From Acetobacter sp. (lineage in GTDB: Bacteria; Pseudomonadota; Alphaproteobacteria; Acetobacterales; Acetobacteraceae), in NCBI GenBank assembly GCA_017474285.1, contig JAFVHT010000010.1, positions 1 through 34,268 on the forward strand: a stretch of 34,268 bases of DNA. Direction: 5' to 3'. Every line of letters starts with the position of its first letter. Position 1 is the stretch's first letter. The notes below the pieces were generated by a model. The model was not told where the DNA came from and did no database searches. It worked only from the letters and a program-made list of their open reading frames with translations. The translations under genes were made by a program, and so were the position numbers. Of this stretch, positions 9,411-17,379 are shown one piece after another.

Positions 9411-10334
9411 TTAATGATCAGACTTACCAATATGTGGTAAAACAGTCGCTATAATACTTGAATCAAGAGATTCATAATCATGATAGCGTAATGTTTTATA
9501 AAGTTCTTCTCGCGTTTGCATTTGCTCAAGCATGGCATGCGTGCCACCTGTACGAGCAATTGTTTTGTACAAATTCTCTTGCGCCTTATTAGCCGCACGT
9601 AAAGAACTTACAGGCCATATAATCATTTTATAGCCCATCTCTTCAAACTGAGACGCGGTAAAATAGGGTGTACGACCAAACTCCGTCATATTCGCCAACA
9701 AGGGTACATCTGACAAACGAGAGGCAACTTCTCTAAACATTTCCTCAGATGTTAAAGCTTCTGGAAAGATAGCATCTGCCCCCGCTTGATGGTAAAGACG
9801 TGCTCGAGCAACCGCCCCTTCAATTCCTTCAGAACCTGCGGCATCTGTACGTGCAATAATAAACATATCACGACGTGCTCGCACAGCTGCGGCAATTTTT
9901 TGTGCCATTTCTTGCGGAGACGCTAATTTCTTATCGTTGAGATGCCCACATTTTTTAGGAAGAATTTGGTCTTCAATGTGAACAGCCGCAGCACCTGCCT
10001 CTTCAAAAGCACGCACCATGTTCATCACATTGAGAGTTTCTCCGTAACCTGTATCCCCATCAACCAACAGAGGAAGACCTGACGAACGAACAATTTGACG
10101 GATAAAGAAACAAACTTCATCAACCGTAATAATTCCCAAATCTGGCAATCCCATACTTGCCGTCATCGCCGCACCCGACAAATACAACGCCTCAAAGCCT
10201 GTATCTTTCGCTTGTAAAGCCGCTTGCCCATTATGTGCACCCGGTATTTGAAGAATACCTTTACGCGCTAATAATTCTCTAAAACGTTGCCCTGCTGGTG
10301 TTGAGGGCAGCTCTTTTCCAATTAAATAAGTCAT
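9411..10334 (-). CDS. prpB: 2-methylisocitrate lyase
   Basis: PrpB cleaves 2-methylisocitrate to pyruvate and succinate, the last step of the methylcitrate cycle. The 307-residue protein has the isocitrate lyase/PEP mutase barrel signatures: VDGDTGYG at 91-98 (Mg binding), EDQ at 121-123, the catalytic KKCGH at 127-131 with Cys129, and IARTDA further on. Isocitrate lyase itself is much longer, so PrpB is the better call. A GGAGAA ribosome site precedes the ATG. It lies 15 bases after prpC and 63 bases before acs in the same direction. Confidence 0.95.
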   Translation of the reverse strand: MTYLIGKELPSTPAGQRFRELLARKGILQIPGAHNGQAALQAKDTGFEALYLSGAAMTASMGLPDLGIITVDEVCFFIRQIVRSSGLPLLVDGDTGYGETLNVMNMVRAFEEAGAAAVHIEDQILPKKCGHLNDKKLASPQEMAQKIAAAVRARRDMFIIARTDAAGSEGIEGAVARARLYHQAGADAIFPEALTSEEMFREVASRLSDVPLLANMTEFGRTPYFTASQFEEMGYKMIIWPVSSLRAANKAQENLYKTIARTGGTHAMLEQMQTREELYKTLRYHDYESLDSSIIATVLPHIGKSDH

Positions 10335-10349
10335 ACAGCTTTCTCCATA

Positions 10350-11498
10350 TTATTTACGTTCAGATAAAGAAACAAAAGGCCGTACATCAGGACCAATATA
10401 ATTGGCTGATGGACGAATGATTTTACCATCTTGACGCTGTTCTATGACATGCGCACACCAGCCTGTGACACGTGCAATAACAAATATCGGCGTAAACATT
10501 GCTGTAGGAATCCCCATAGCGTTATAAGAAGCCGCACTAAACCAATCAAGGTTAGGGAACATTTTTTTCTGCTCTCCCATAATTCTCTCAATCCGTTCTG
10601 CCACTAAATAAAGACGACTATCCCCATTCCGAGAAGACAGGTTACGCGCTATTTCTTTAATAATATCACTTCGCGGATCAGCAATTGTATAAACTGGATG
10701 CCCAAACCCAATAATCACTTCTTTTTCTGCTAACCTGCGCAAAATATCAGCTTCTGCCTCATCTGCCGTATGGTAACGCTGTTGAATATCAAGAGCGACT
10801 TCGTTGGCCCCCCCATGTTTATGCCCACGCAAAGCCCCGATAGCCGCCGTAATAGCAGAATACATATCAGACCCTGTACCTGCCACCACACGAGAAGTAA
10901 ACGTAGAGGCATTAAATTCATGTTCAGCATACAAAATCAACGAGGTATGCATGGCTCGAACCCACTCCTCAGAGGGTTTTTTCCCATGCAAGAGGTGAAG
11001 GAAATGTCCACCTGTGCTGTTATCATCTGTCTGGACGTCAATTCTACGCCCATTGTTAGAATAATGGTACCAATACAGAAGCATAGACCCTAAAGAAGCC
11101 ACCAACCGATCGGCAATTTCACGCGCACCAGCAAGAGAACAATCACTCCGTTCTGGCAAAGCACAACCCAACAAGGAAACACCCGTACGCATAACATCCA
11201 TAGGATGCGTTGCTGCAGGTAAACACTCTAATCCCCTACGCACAGTTTCAGGGATACCACGCAGACTTGCTAAACGCCGACGATACCCTTCCAATTCCGC
11301 CGTATTAGGCAGATGACCGTGGATCAGCAAATGTGCCACTTCTTCAAACGTACACGAACGCGCTAGATCACGAATATCGTAACCCCGATAATGCAAATCA
11401 TTACCACTATGCCCTACGGTACTCAGAGCTGTATTGCCCGCAACCGTCCCCGAGAGAGCAACGGATTTTTTGGGTTTTCTATGTGATTCTGTTGTCAT
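10350..11498 (-). CDS. prpC: 2-methylcitrate synthase
   Basis: PrpC condenses propionyl-CoA with oxaloacetate to 2-methylcitrate. The 382-residue length is that of the short type II citrate synthase/PrpC group. The catalytic triad is visible: His228 in HKHGGANE, His267 in GFGHPVY, and Asp318 in [10 protein letters not shown], plus the substrate His193 in AEHEFNAST. Sequence alone does not fully separate PrpC from citrate synthase, but its place between prpD and prpB settles the call. It is probably co-transcribed with prpD, although an 81-base gap containing a hairpin separates them. Confidence 0.95.
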   Translation of the reverse strand: MTTESHRKPKKSVALSGTVAGNTALSTVGHSGNDLHYRGYDIRDLARSCTFEEVAHLLIHGHLPNTAELEGYRRRLASLRGIPETVRRGLECLPAATHPMDVMRTGVSLLGCALPERSDCSLAGAREIADRLVASLGSMLLYWYHYSNNGRRIDVQTDDNSTGGHFLHLLHGKKPSEEWVRAMHTSLILYAEHEFNASTFTSRVVAGTGSDMYSAITAAIGALRGHKHGGANEVALDIQQRYHTADEAEADILRRLAEKEVIIGFGHPVYTIADPRSDIIKEIARNLSSRNGDSRLYLVAERIERIMGEQKKMFPNLDWFSAASYNAMGIPTAMFTPIFVIARVTGWCAHVIEQRQDGKIIRPSANYIGPDVRPFVSLSERK

Positions 11499-11542
11499 CA
11501 GTTTGCCCCATATTTAGTAAGAGTTAGCATCACCGAGGTTAT

Positions 11543-11567
11543 GGTGGGGATGAGAGCATCCCCAACC
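11543..11567 (-). other. Intercistronic hairpin between prpD and prpC
   Basis: GGTGGGGATG (11543-11552) pairs with CATCCCCAACC (11557-11567) around an AGAG loop, with one bulged A: a very stable GC-rich stem in an otherwise AT-rich gap. No U-run follows on the minus strand, so it is more likely an mRNA-processing or stabilising element, or a partial attenuator, than a full terminator. Confidence 0.5.
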
Positions 11568-11579
11568 GCTCCTCATATT

Positions 11580-13091
11580 TTACTTAAAGTTGAAAATTCC
11601 TTGCGCCGTGTTCTGCCGGAGGTCATGTTCTGGAATATGAATTTCCAGCTTATGCAACTCTCCTGCTTTCAGTTTTGGCAGTTCTTGTGCAACCTCAAGG
11701 AAGCGCTTGATTTCATGTTCAGGCACCACATTTTCCGCTAACATACGGAACTTACGGATATAATCAGCCCGTCCCCATGGCGTTGCCCCTAAAGTATGCG
11801 CATTCGCAACAGCTAGTTCGTCTTCTAAAACGCTACCATCTTCCATCGTGATGATAATACGACCACCAAACGCTTTTTTATCGGGATTCGTTTCATGATA
11901 ACGCGCTGTCCATTCTGGTTTTTCAATGGTGCGAATTTTCTGCCACAAACGCACAGTATCTGGACGATTAGCTCTCTCTGGCGCATAAGAATGCACCTGA
12001 TGCCAGCATCCATCTTGCAAGGCAACAGCCACAATATACATAATCGAGTGATCCAATGTCTCACGCGAGGCTTTTGGATCAAACTTTTGTGGATCATTAG
12101 AACCAGTACCAATCACGTAATGCGTGTGATGGCTTGTCTCAATAAGAATATCTTTGACTTTATCCCAATCAGAAATCTTTTTCCCCATACGGAAAGCAAG
12201 ATCAATGAGAGCCTGACTCTGATATTCCGCAGAATGCTCTTTGGTATAAGAAGACAAAATCGCACGTTTAGGCTCACCAGCTTCAGGGAGTGGCACTCTA
12301 TAATGAGCATCTTTCCCATCAAGCATCCACGCAATAACACCATCTTCCCCTTCATAAATCGGGGTTGGTGATGTTTCACCCATCATGGCACGATCAACTG
12401 ATTCCACAGCCATTTTACCCGCATGCGCTGGGGCATAAGCTTTCCAAGAAGAAATTTCCCCTTTGCGGCTTTGACGCGTTGCTGTTGTTACATGTAAAGC
12501 CTGACCAATGGCTTGATAAATCACTTCTGGAGAAAGACCAAGCAAAGTCCCAATACCAGCAGCAACAGATGGTCCAAGATGGGCTACGTGATCAATTTTA
12601 TGTTTGTGTAAGCAAATAGCCCGCACCAAATCAATCTGGATTTCATATCCTGTGGCAACACCCCGTATAAGGTCAGCACCGCTGCGATGGCACTGTTGTG
12701 CTACCGCTAAAATACCTGGAATATTATCACCCGGATGTGAGTATTCCGCTGCAAGGAATGTGTCATGATAATCTAACTCACGCACAGCTGTACCATTCGC
12801 CCATGCTGCCCATTCCGCATGCACGCGCACATCTGGACCCATACCAAAAAGGGTTGCGCCACCTTCCCGTCTATGGGCTAAAGCTTCGGCACGTGCACTC
12901 ATAACAGGACGCCGATTCACGGAAGCGACTGCGACTGATGCGTTGTCAATGACACGATTCACAATCATGTCTTCCACTTCAGTTTCCACCTCAACAGGGT
13001 CAACTGCGACCTGAGCAATTTTCCACGCTAATTGCTCAGAACGTGGTAAACGGTCTTTTTCGGGATGTACTCGAAGATCATGTTCTTTCAT
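11580..13091 (-). CDS. prpD: 2-methylcitrate dehydratase
   Basis: PrpD dehydrates 2-methylcitrate to 2-methylaconitate in the methylcitrate cycle. The 503-residue protein is full-length MmgE/PrpD family. Supporting segments are [19 protein letters not shown] near 104-122, [33 protein letters not shown] and [15 protein letters not shown], all typical of bacterial PrpD. An AAAGGG ribosome site lies about nine bases before the ATG. It is the first gene of the prpD-prpC-prpB-acs series. No prpF or acnD is seen, as expected when PrpD is used. The promoter must lie in the 129-base divergent gap shared with the regulator. Confidence 0.95.
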   Translation of the reverse strand: MKEHDLRVHPEKDRLPRSEQLAWKIAQVAVDPVEVETEVEDMIVNRVIDNASVAVASVNRRPVMSARAEALAHRREGGATLFGMGPDVRVHAEWAAWANGTAVRELDYHDTFLAAEYSHPGDNIPGILAVAQQCHRSGADLIRGVATGYEIQIDLVRAICLHKHKIDHVAHLGPSVAAGIGTLLGLSPEVIYQAIGQALHVTTATRQSRKGEISSWKAYAPAHAGKMAVESVDRAMMGETSPTPIYEGEDGVIAWMLDGKDAHYRVPLPEAGEPKRAILSSYTKEHSAEYQSQALIDLAFRMGKKISDWDKVKDILIETSHHTHYVIGTGSNDPQKFDPKASRETLDHSIMYIVAVALQDGCWHQVHSYAPERANRPDTVRLWQKIRTIEKPEWTARYHETNPDKKAFGGRIIITMEDGSVLEDELAVANAHTLGATPWGRADYIRKFRMLAENVVPEHEIKRFLEVAQELPKLKAGELHKLEIHIPEHDLRQNTAQGIFNFK

Positions 13092-13192
13092 GGCAAATGC
13101 CCTTTCTATGTAAAATATGGGTCATGTTACGCGAGTCGTCACAAAAACAAAATTATGATAATAGTAAGAAGATGCGAAGAACGTTCCTGTTC

Positions 13193-13209
13193 TTTGCAAA
13201 GCTTGCAAA
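13193..13209. promoter_or_regulatory. Predicted operator for the RamB/PrpR/ScfR-type regulator (tandem TTTGCAAA)
   Basis: The divergent prpD-regulator gap contains CTTTGCAAAGCTTGCAAAG (13192-13210). It holds a perfect TTTGCAAA palindrome (13193-13200) and a one-mismatch copy CTTGCAAA (13202-13209), with centres nine bases apart. TTTGCAAA is the core of the sites bound by Corynebacterium RamB and mycobacterial PrpR, the same regulator family. The sites end 11 bases before the regulator ATG and lie about 100 bases upstream of prpD. This position suits autorepression and activation or control of the operon. The binding itself is inferred. Confidence 0.65.
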
Positions 13210-13220
13210 GATTTAAACCC

Positions 13221-14669
13221 ATGTCTAAGCCCATCTCTAAAAACAAAATAAAACTTTTTGCTGGCTCTCGTATCTATCAACTCCGCCAGCGTGAGCATTT
13301 AACACAAGCAGATCTTGCTCAAATACTGGAAATTTCACCAAGTTATATGAACCAAATTGAACGTGATCATAGAACAATCCCTCACCATTTACTTCAAAAA
13401 CTTTGCGAACATTTTACACTCAGCCCTGCGTGGTTTAACAACACGCATGAAACACACACATTACAAGCTGTCCGTGAAACGATGGCTGATCCCGTTTTTA
13501 AGAACACAACCCCCTTTGCCTTCGTTAAAATGGCTGACGCTGTTAGAAACAATCCAGAACTGTGTGAGGCTTTTCTCACACTCTATAAAGCCTATACACT
13601 TGAACGCGAAATTTCAGATAAAAGACAAAACCCTTCCCCTCCGATTGAACCTTATGACATTGTCGGTAATTGGGTTCAACAACATGGCAATTATTTTCAT
13701 ACGTTAGATGAAGCCGCAGAACGCTTTTATGAAAAATTAAATCTTGATGAGAGCACATTAACCTTAGCGCTTATGACCCATATTCAAAAACAGCATAACC
13801 TCACAATTGTTTTTGATCCGACTTTAGAGGAACATGGGCTTATTTGGCGTGTTGAGCATCAAAAACGCCGTATTCTGCTCCCTCTTAACCGCCCTCCTGA
13901 AAGCCTCTTATTCCATTTAGCACAAATTATTGGACAAATGGATTATAACCGTCTTATTACCACTATTTTACGTTCAGAAGGACCAAAGGAGAACAACGCC
14001 AAAACGCTTGCACGTATTTACCTGAACAATTACTTTGCAGGCGCCCTTCTTCTCCCCTATAAGCGTTTTCTTAAAGTTGCTGAACATACACGCTATGACA
14101 TAGATTGTATACGCAGACATTTTGGTGTAAGTTTTGAACAAGTTTGCCATCGTTTAAGCACGATGCAACGCCCACGTCTTGAAGGAATCCCCTTTTATTT
14201 TTTGAAAGTCGATATTGCTGGCAATATTTTAAAAAGTTTCTCTGCTAATCGCTTTTCAAAGGCGCGTTTTGGGGGACCTTGCCCTTTATGGAATGTTTTC
14301 CGTGCTTTTGCAACACCCGGGCAAATTCAAGTTCAAATATCACAAACAACTGACCATGCAACTTATCTGAATATCGCCCGTACTGTCAGCCGTGAGGGAC
14401 TAACTTATGCTAGCAAACCGCGACAAGTTGCCATTGTTCTCGGCTGCAGTATTGCCGATAGCCACAAAACCGTTTACGCTTCAGGTCTCAATTTAAAGGA
14501 TCATCACCTTGTTGTACCTATTGGACCGGGCTGCCGTGCCTGTGAACGTGACCAGTGCAGCCATCGTTCTTTCCCCGCTTCAGGACGTATTTTAGACATG
14601 CGCAATGATACGCGTGGCGTTATCCCTTATCAGAGTACTCTCTCAAAAAAAAACACAAATTTCTCTTAA
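13221..14669 (+). CDS. Short-chain fatty acyl-CoA transcriptional regulator (RamB/PrpR/ScfR family) of the prp operon
   Basis: The protein has an N-terminal XRE-type helix-turn-helix (about residues 11-66, with LTQADLAQILEISPSYMNQI), a central IrrE/ImmA-like domain (about 165-330) that lacks the HExxH zinc site (LLFHLAQIIG in its place), and a C-terminal ScfR domain. The latter ends with the family's cysteine-rich segment GPGCRACERDQCSHRSFP. Members sense acyl-CoA and control glyoxylate or methylcitrate genes. The frame extends 52 codons upstream, but that extension crosses the operator and overlaps prpD. The ATG at 13221 gives MSKPISKNKI and a normal 482 residues. Divergent orientation from prpD and the adjacent TTTGCAAA sites support control of prpDCB-acs and of itself. 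Confidence 0.9.
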   Translation: MSKPISKNKIKLFAGSRIYQLRQREHLTQADLAQILEISPSYMNQIERDHRTIPHHLLQKLCEHFTLSPAWFNNTHETHTLQAVRETMADPVFKNTTPFAFVKMADAVRNNPELCEAFLTLYKAYTLEREISDKRQNPSPPIEPYDIVGNWVQQHGNYFHTLDEAAERFYEKLNLDESTLTLALMTHIQKQHNLTIVFDPTLEEHGLIWRVEHQKRRILLPLNRPPESLLFHLAQIIGQMDYNRLITTILRSEGPKENNAKTLARIYLNNYFAGALLLPYKRFLKVAEHTRYDIDCIRRHFGVSFEQVCHRLSTMQRPRLEGIPFYFLKVDIAGNILKSFSANRFSKARFGGPCPLWNVFRAFATPGQIQVQISQTTDHATYLNIARTVSREGLTYASKPRQVAIVLGCSIADSHKTVYASGLNLKDHHLVVPIGPGCRACERDQCSHRSFPASGRILDMRNDTRGVIPYQSTLSKKNTNFS

Positions 14670-14858
14670 CGTAATAACCCTTCATGTAACAGGTTACCTT
14701 TTCGCGTTTCGTTAGATCTTACCTCTCAAAAAACTTATCTCTTTATTTACAGTACAGCCCACGATTTAAACTCGACGCCCTTAAGAGAACAGATTACTAT
14801 CAGGCGATTTGACTAGGAGAACTAGGGAAAAGCCTAGGGGAGAGCAATGGGAGGACAC

Positions 14859-15407
14859 ATGAAAAAAATTTTGGCAACTTTATTACTGCTTAGCGCTTTT
14901 ACAAAGACAGAGATAGCAAAAGCTCAATTCGCGCCGCCACCTCAAATAATGCCTCCTCCCCCCGCTGCGACGATGCCACCATGCCCACCCAATCCTTTAG
15001 GAGGGCCGTTCGCTGCCTGTTTTGATTCTCCTTATCAAAGTGATTATGCCAATAGCATGAGAGGTGTCGATCGCCCCTTTGACCGTCACAATCCCTATAA
15101 TATTAACGTCTCTCGCAATCTTGCGCCTCCGCCTCCTTCAGAAATCACCATGCCGCCAGGTGCAAGTGCCCGTTCTTCAGGTCCGGGTTATGCTTATACG
15201 GCTACCATGACAGGACAACAAAGTCCCAATGCCAATTATCAAAATCGCCTTTCCTCTCCACCGGACGCCACCAAAAACCCTTATCAACAATATGGACGTC
15301 AATACTCACCTGACAACGTGAATAATGCTTACATTAACGATCCTTATGGTGCAGGACTTCCCCATCTTCAAGCCTCAACAGGAGATGGTGTCCCTCAATC
15401 CCCTTAA
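14859..15407 (+). CDS. Proline-rich exported protein of unknown function
   Basis: The protein begins with a clear signal peptide (Lys-Lys, then a Leu-rich core, cleavage after AKA at about residue 22). The mature part is rich in Pro, Asn, Tyr and Gln, with several PPPP runs and no recognised domain. It looks intrinsically disordered. ATG at 14859 gives the usual MKKIL start with GGAGG four bases upstream. ATG at 14847, with its own GGGGAGA, would add four residues and cannot be excluded. A small CTAGG/CCTAG hairpin (14822-14837) lies just upstream. Two Cys (in MPPCPPN and AACFDSP) could form a disulfide. A periplasmic or envelope role is possible. Confidence 0.8.
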   Translation: MKKILATLLLLSAFTKTEIAKAQFAPPPQIMPPPPAATMPPCPPNPLGGPFAACFDSPYQSDYANSMRGVDRPFDRHNPYNINVSRNLAPPPPSEITMPPGASARSSGPGYAYTATMTGQQSPNANYQNRLSSPPDATKNPYQQYGRQYSPDNVNNAYINDPYGAGLPHLQASTGDGVPQSP

Positions 15408-15476
15408 AGAGATCTCCTCAACGAATAATAATATTATTATTTTGCGTTTTTTGTTGAAAATCTTAAGAGATAACGC

Positions 15477-16127
15477 ATGTCCTGCTCTCGTGAGCCGTGC
15501 ACCCATATTGCCGATATAACAACGTTTGAAAATTGGCATAAAGGGAGAAAATATTACGGCGTTTGGATGTATCGGTTTGACGATGCTTCTCTCATAAGTT
15601 TACTTTCCCAATTAGCCACATCTATTAGCATTGCTCTTACAACGTTACCTATCCACAATTTCCATATTACATTATTCGCAAGTGGATTTCTTTCTTTATC
15701 TAAAAATTACGATGATGATATTTCTTTCACCACACTCCGACGCCAAATCAATGTTCTTAAAACATGCTCCCTAACAGCGCCTCATTTTGTGATAACAGGT
15801 CTTACCGCGAACGCGTATAACGTTTATCTCACACTCACAGAAACAAGCGACGTAACGACACAATTACGCCATAAATTGGCGGCAACACAAGGAGAAATCC
15901 CCTATACTCCTTATGTGCTTCACATAACTCTTGGCAATTATTGGAAAAAACATACTTTAGCCCATGTCATAACAACGCTTTCAACATTGCCATTACCAAC
16001 TTTCCCCATAATCCTACCCTCATGCTGGTTAGAATTTGTTGCCCTCAAGGCAACGATCCCTATACGCCCTGATGTCGGGCTTTGTCATGACCATTTTATA
16101 ACTCTTTATCGTGACAAACGTGTCTAA
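15477..16127 (+). CDS. 2H phosphoesterase superfamily protein (2'-5' RNA ligase/cyclic phosphodiesterase-like)
   Basis: Two HxT motifs define the fold: HIT at 63-65 in NFHITLF and HIT at 149-151 in YVLHITLG, about 86 residues apart, as in LigT/CPDase-type 2H enzymes. Such proteins hydrolyse or form 2',5' or cyclic phosphodiester bonds in RNA or nucleotides; the substrate here is unknown. The 216-residue length fits. The start ATG has only a weak AAGAG ribosome site. It follows the proline-rich exported protein after 69 bases that include an 18-base perfect AT palindrome (15424-15441), so the genes may not be co-transcribed. Confidence 0.7.
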   Translation: MSCSREPCTHIADITTFENWHKGRKYYGVWMYRFDDASLISLLSQLATSISIALTTLPIHNFHITLFASGFLSLSKNYDDDISFTTLRRQINVLKTCSLTAPHFVITGLTANAYNVYLTLTETSDVTTQLRHKLAATQGEIPYTPYVLHITLGNYWKKHTLAHVITTLSTLPLPTFPIILPSCWLEFVALKATIPIRPDVGLCHDHFITLYRDKRV

Positions 16128-16222
16128 AAATAATCCAAACTCGACAAATGCTTTATATTCCTTCTTCATATAATTCTCTAAAAATAAACTTCTTGAGTCT
16201 TTACGTTGTTATTACATAAAGA

Positions 16223-16702
16223 TTACTCAAAAAAATTAGCGTCTTCCATCACTCTTTCTTTATGACAATGTTGTGAACTTCTGCCATCTTCTCTTATATT
16301 TTGGTTTCTTAAAGAGCACATCTCCGAAGCCTCTTGCAGATCATTCAAACAATAGTTGATGTAATACATATTAAAAACAACCGTATAAAAAGAGTTCATT
16401 TCATACGAGATACACATTTGTTGAGACGCGTAACGCTCTATTTCTCTTTTTGCTAAAAATGACCAATAAACAAGCAACGCAAAATAAACGATCTCCCATC
16501 CAAAAAATGAAAACCCATAAGCAACTGATAAAAAGATGACAAAATTTCTTGAACAAATCTTCTGCTCAGAAAAACCTTCTATAAGATCTGTCATCTTCAT
16601 AACCCGTAACAGACCATATCCCCCTAATGTTATGATATTAAGAAGAACAAATACTCCCGTACCCAGATCATTCTTTTTCGCAATTTCTTGAGGGGTTATC
16701 AC
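16223..16702 (-). CDS. Small membrane protein, DUF4234-like, paralogue of the gene at 16803
   Basis: The 159-residue protein has at least two hydrophobic spans (about 16-34 and 52-84) and a conserved C-terminal FNMYYINYCLNDL segment at about 110-122. The next gene upstream shares MITPQEI/MTAQEI at the N-terminus, AKREIE and the YYINYCLNDL core, so they are tandem paralogues. The pattern recalls DUF4234-type membrane proteins, but I am not certain. The start is GTG at 16702, supported by GAGG about five to seven bases upstream. The last 35 residues are polar and unlike the paralogue. Confidence 0.7.
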   Translation of the reverse strand: MITPQEIAKKNDLGTGVFVLLNIITLGGYGLLRVMKMTDLIEGFSEQKICSRNFVIFLSVAYGFSFFGWEIVYFALLVYWSFLAKREIERYASQQMCISYEMNSFYTVVFNMYYINYCLNDLQEASEMCSLRNQNIREDGRSSQHCHKERVMEDANFFE

Positions 16703-16802
16703 GCCTACCTCTTTTTAACACTATAATAATGACAAAACTAACAAAATAAGGTTATTCCTAAAGACCAACCTTAAGAAAACATGCCAGCATAGAATAATAC
16801 TT

Positions 16803-17285
16803 CTAATTTAATTGCACTTCCTTACGCTGCATCACAGCTTCATAAGCCAAATCATTTAAGCAATAGTTAATATAATAACCATTAAACAAAAACGCATAAA
16901 ACCCCTTCATTCGATATGAAATCCCTAATGCCTGCGAAGCATAAAGTTCAATTTCTCTTTTTGCTGCAAAAGCCCAGCAAATCATCATAATCGTAACTAC
17001 GATAACACCTAAACTATATATAATTAAAAGAGCCTCTTTTATAAAATCTGATTCCCCATTGATATAGGCTTGTGCCACAACATCATTAAGACCGAAAGAG
17101 ATCACTAAAATAATGATAAAAGTCCTATCTTTCCAAATCCGTTTACCAGAAAACGCTTCTACCAGTTCTGTCATTTTCTTCATCCAATAGTAACAAAACA
17201 CAGACCCTGTAATGATAGACAATCCTAATAATTTCCACGTACTGAGACCATTTTTCCTTGATATTTCCTGCGCCGTCATAACCAT
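16803..17285 (-). CDS. Small membrane protein, DUF4234-like, paralogue of the gene at 16223
   Basis: It has hydrophobic spans at about residues 17-33, 50-66 and 83-105, then AKREIELYASQALGISY and the FNGYYINYCLNDL segment shared with the neighbour. The frame is open from a GTG at 17294, but ATG at 17285 has GGAG eight bases upstream and matches the neighbour's N-terminus (TAQEISRKNGLS against TPQEIAKKNDLG). The 100-base gap to the paralogue has no strong terminator. Function unknown. The pair sits beside a membrane-anchored TPR protein, and linkage to it is only positional. Confidence 0.72.
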   Translation of the reverse strand: MVMTAQEISRKNGLSTWKLLGLSIITGSVFCYYWMKKMTELVEAFSGKRIWKDRTFIIILVISFGLNDVVAQAYINGESDFIKEALLIIYSLGVIVVTIMMICWAFAAKREIELYASQALGISYRMKGFYAFLFNGYYINYCLNDLAYEAVMQRKEVQLN

Positions 17286-17379
17286 TACAAACACTCCAAT
17301 TCTAAAATAGATACTAACAAATTAAAAAAGTATTTACATTTTCTAAACTATAAGAACACTACGGTCAAATTTTGTTTTT

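Noticed and set aside
13065..13220. 52-codon N-terminal extension of the acyl-CoA regulator
   Set aside because: It overlaps prpD, crosses the operator, and precedes the normal family start at 13221.
15424..15441. 18-base AT palindrome after the proline-rich protein as a strong terminator
   Set aside because: It is all A/T, so a stable RNA stem is doubtful; noted only in the neighbouring gene entry.
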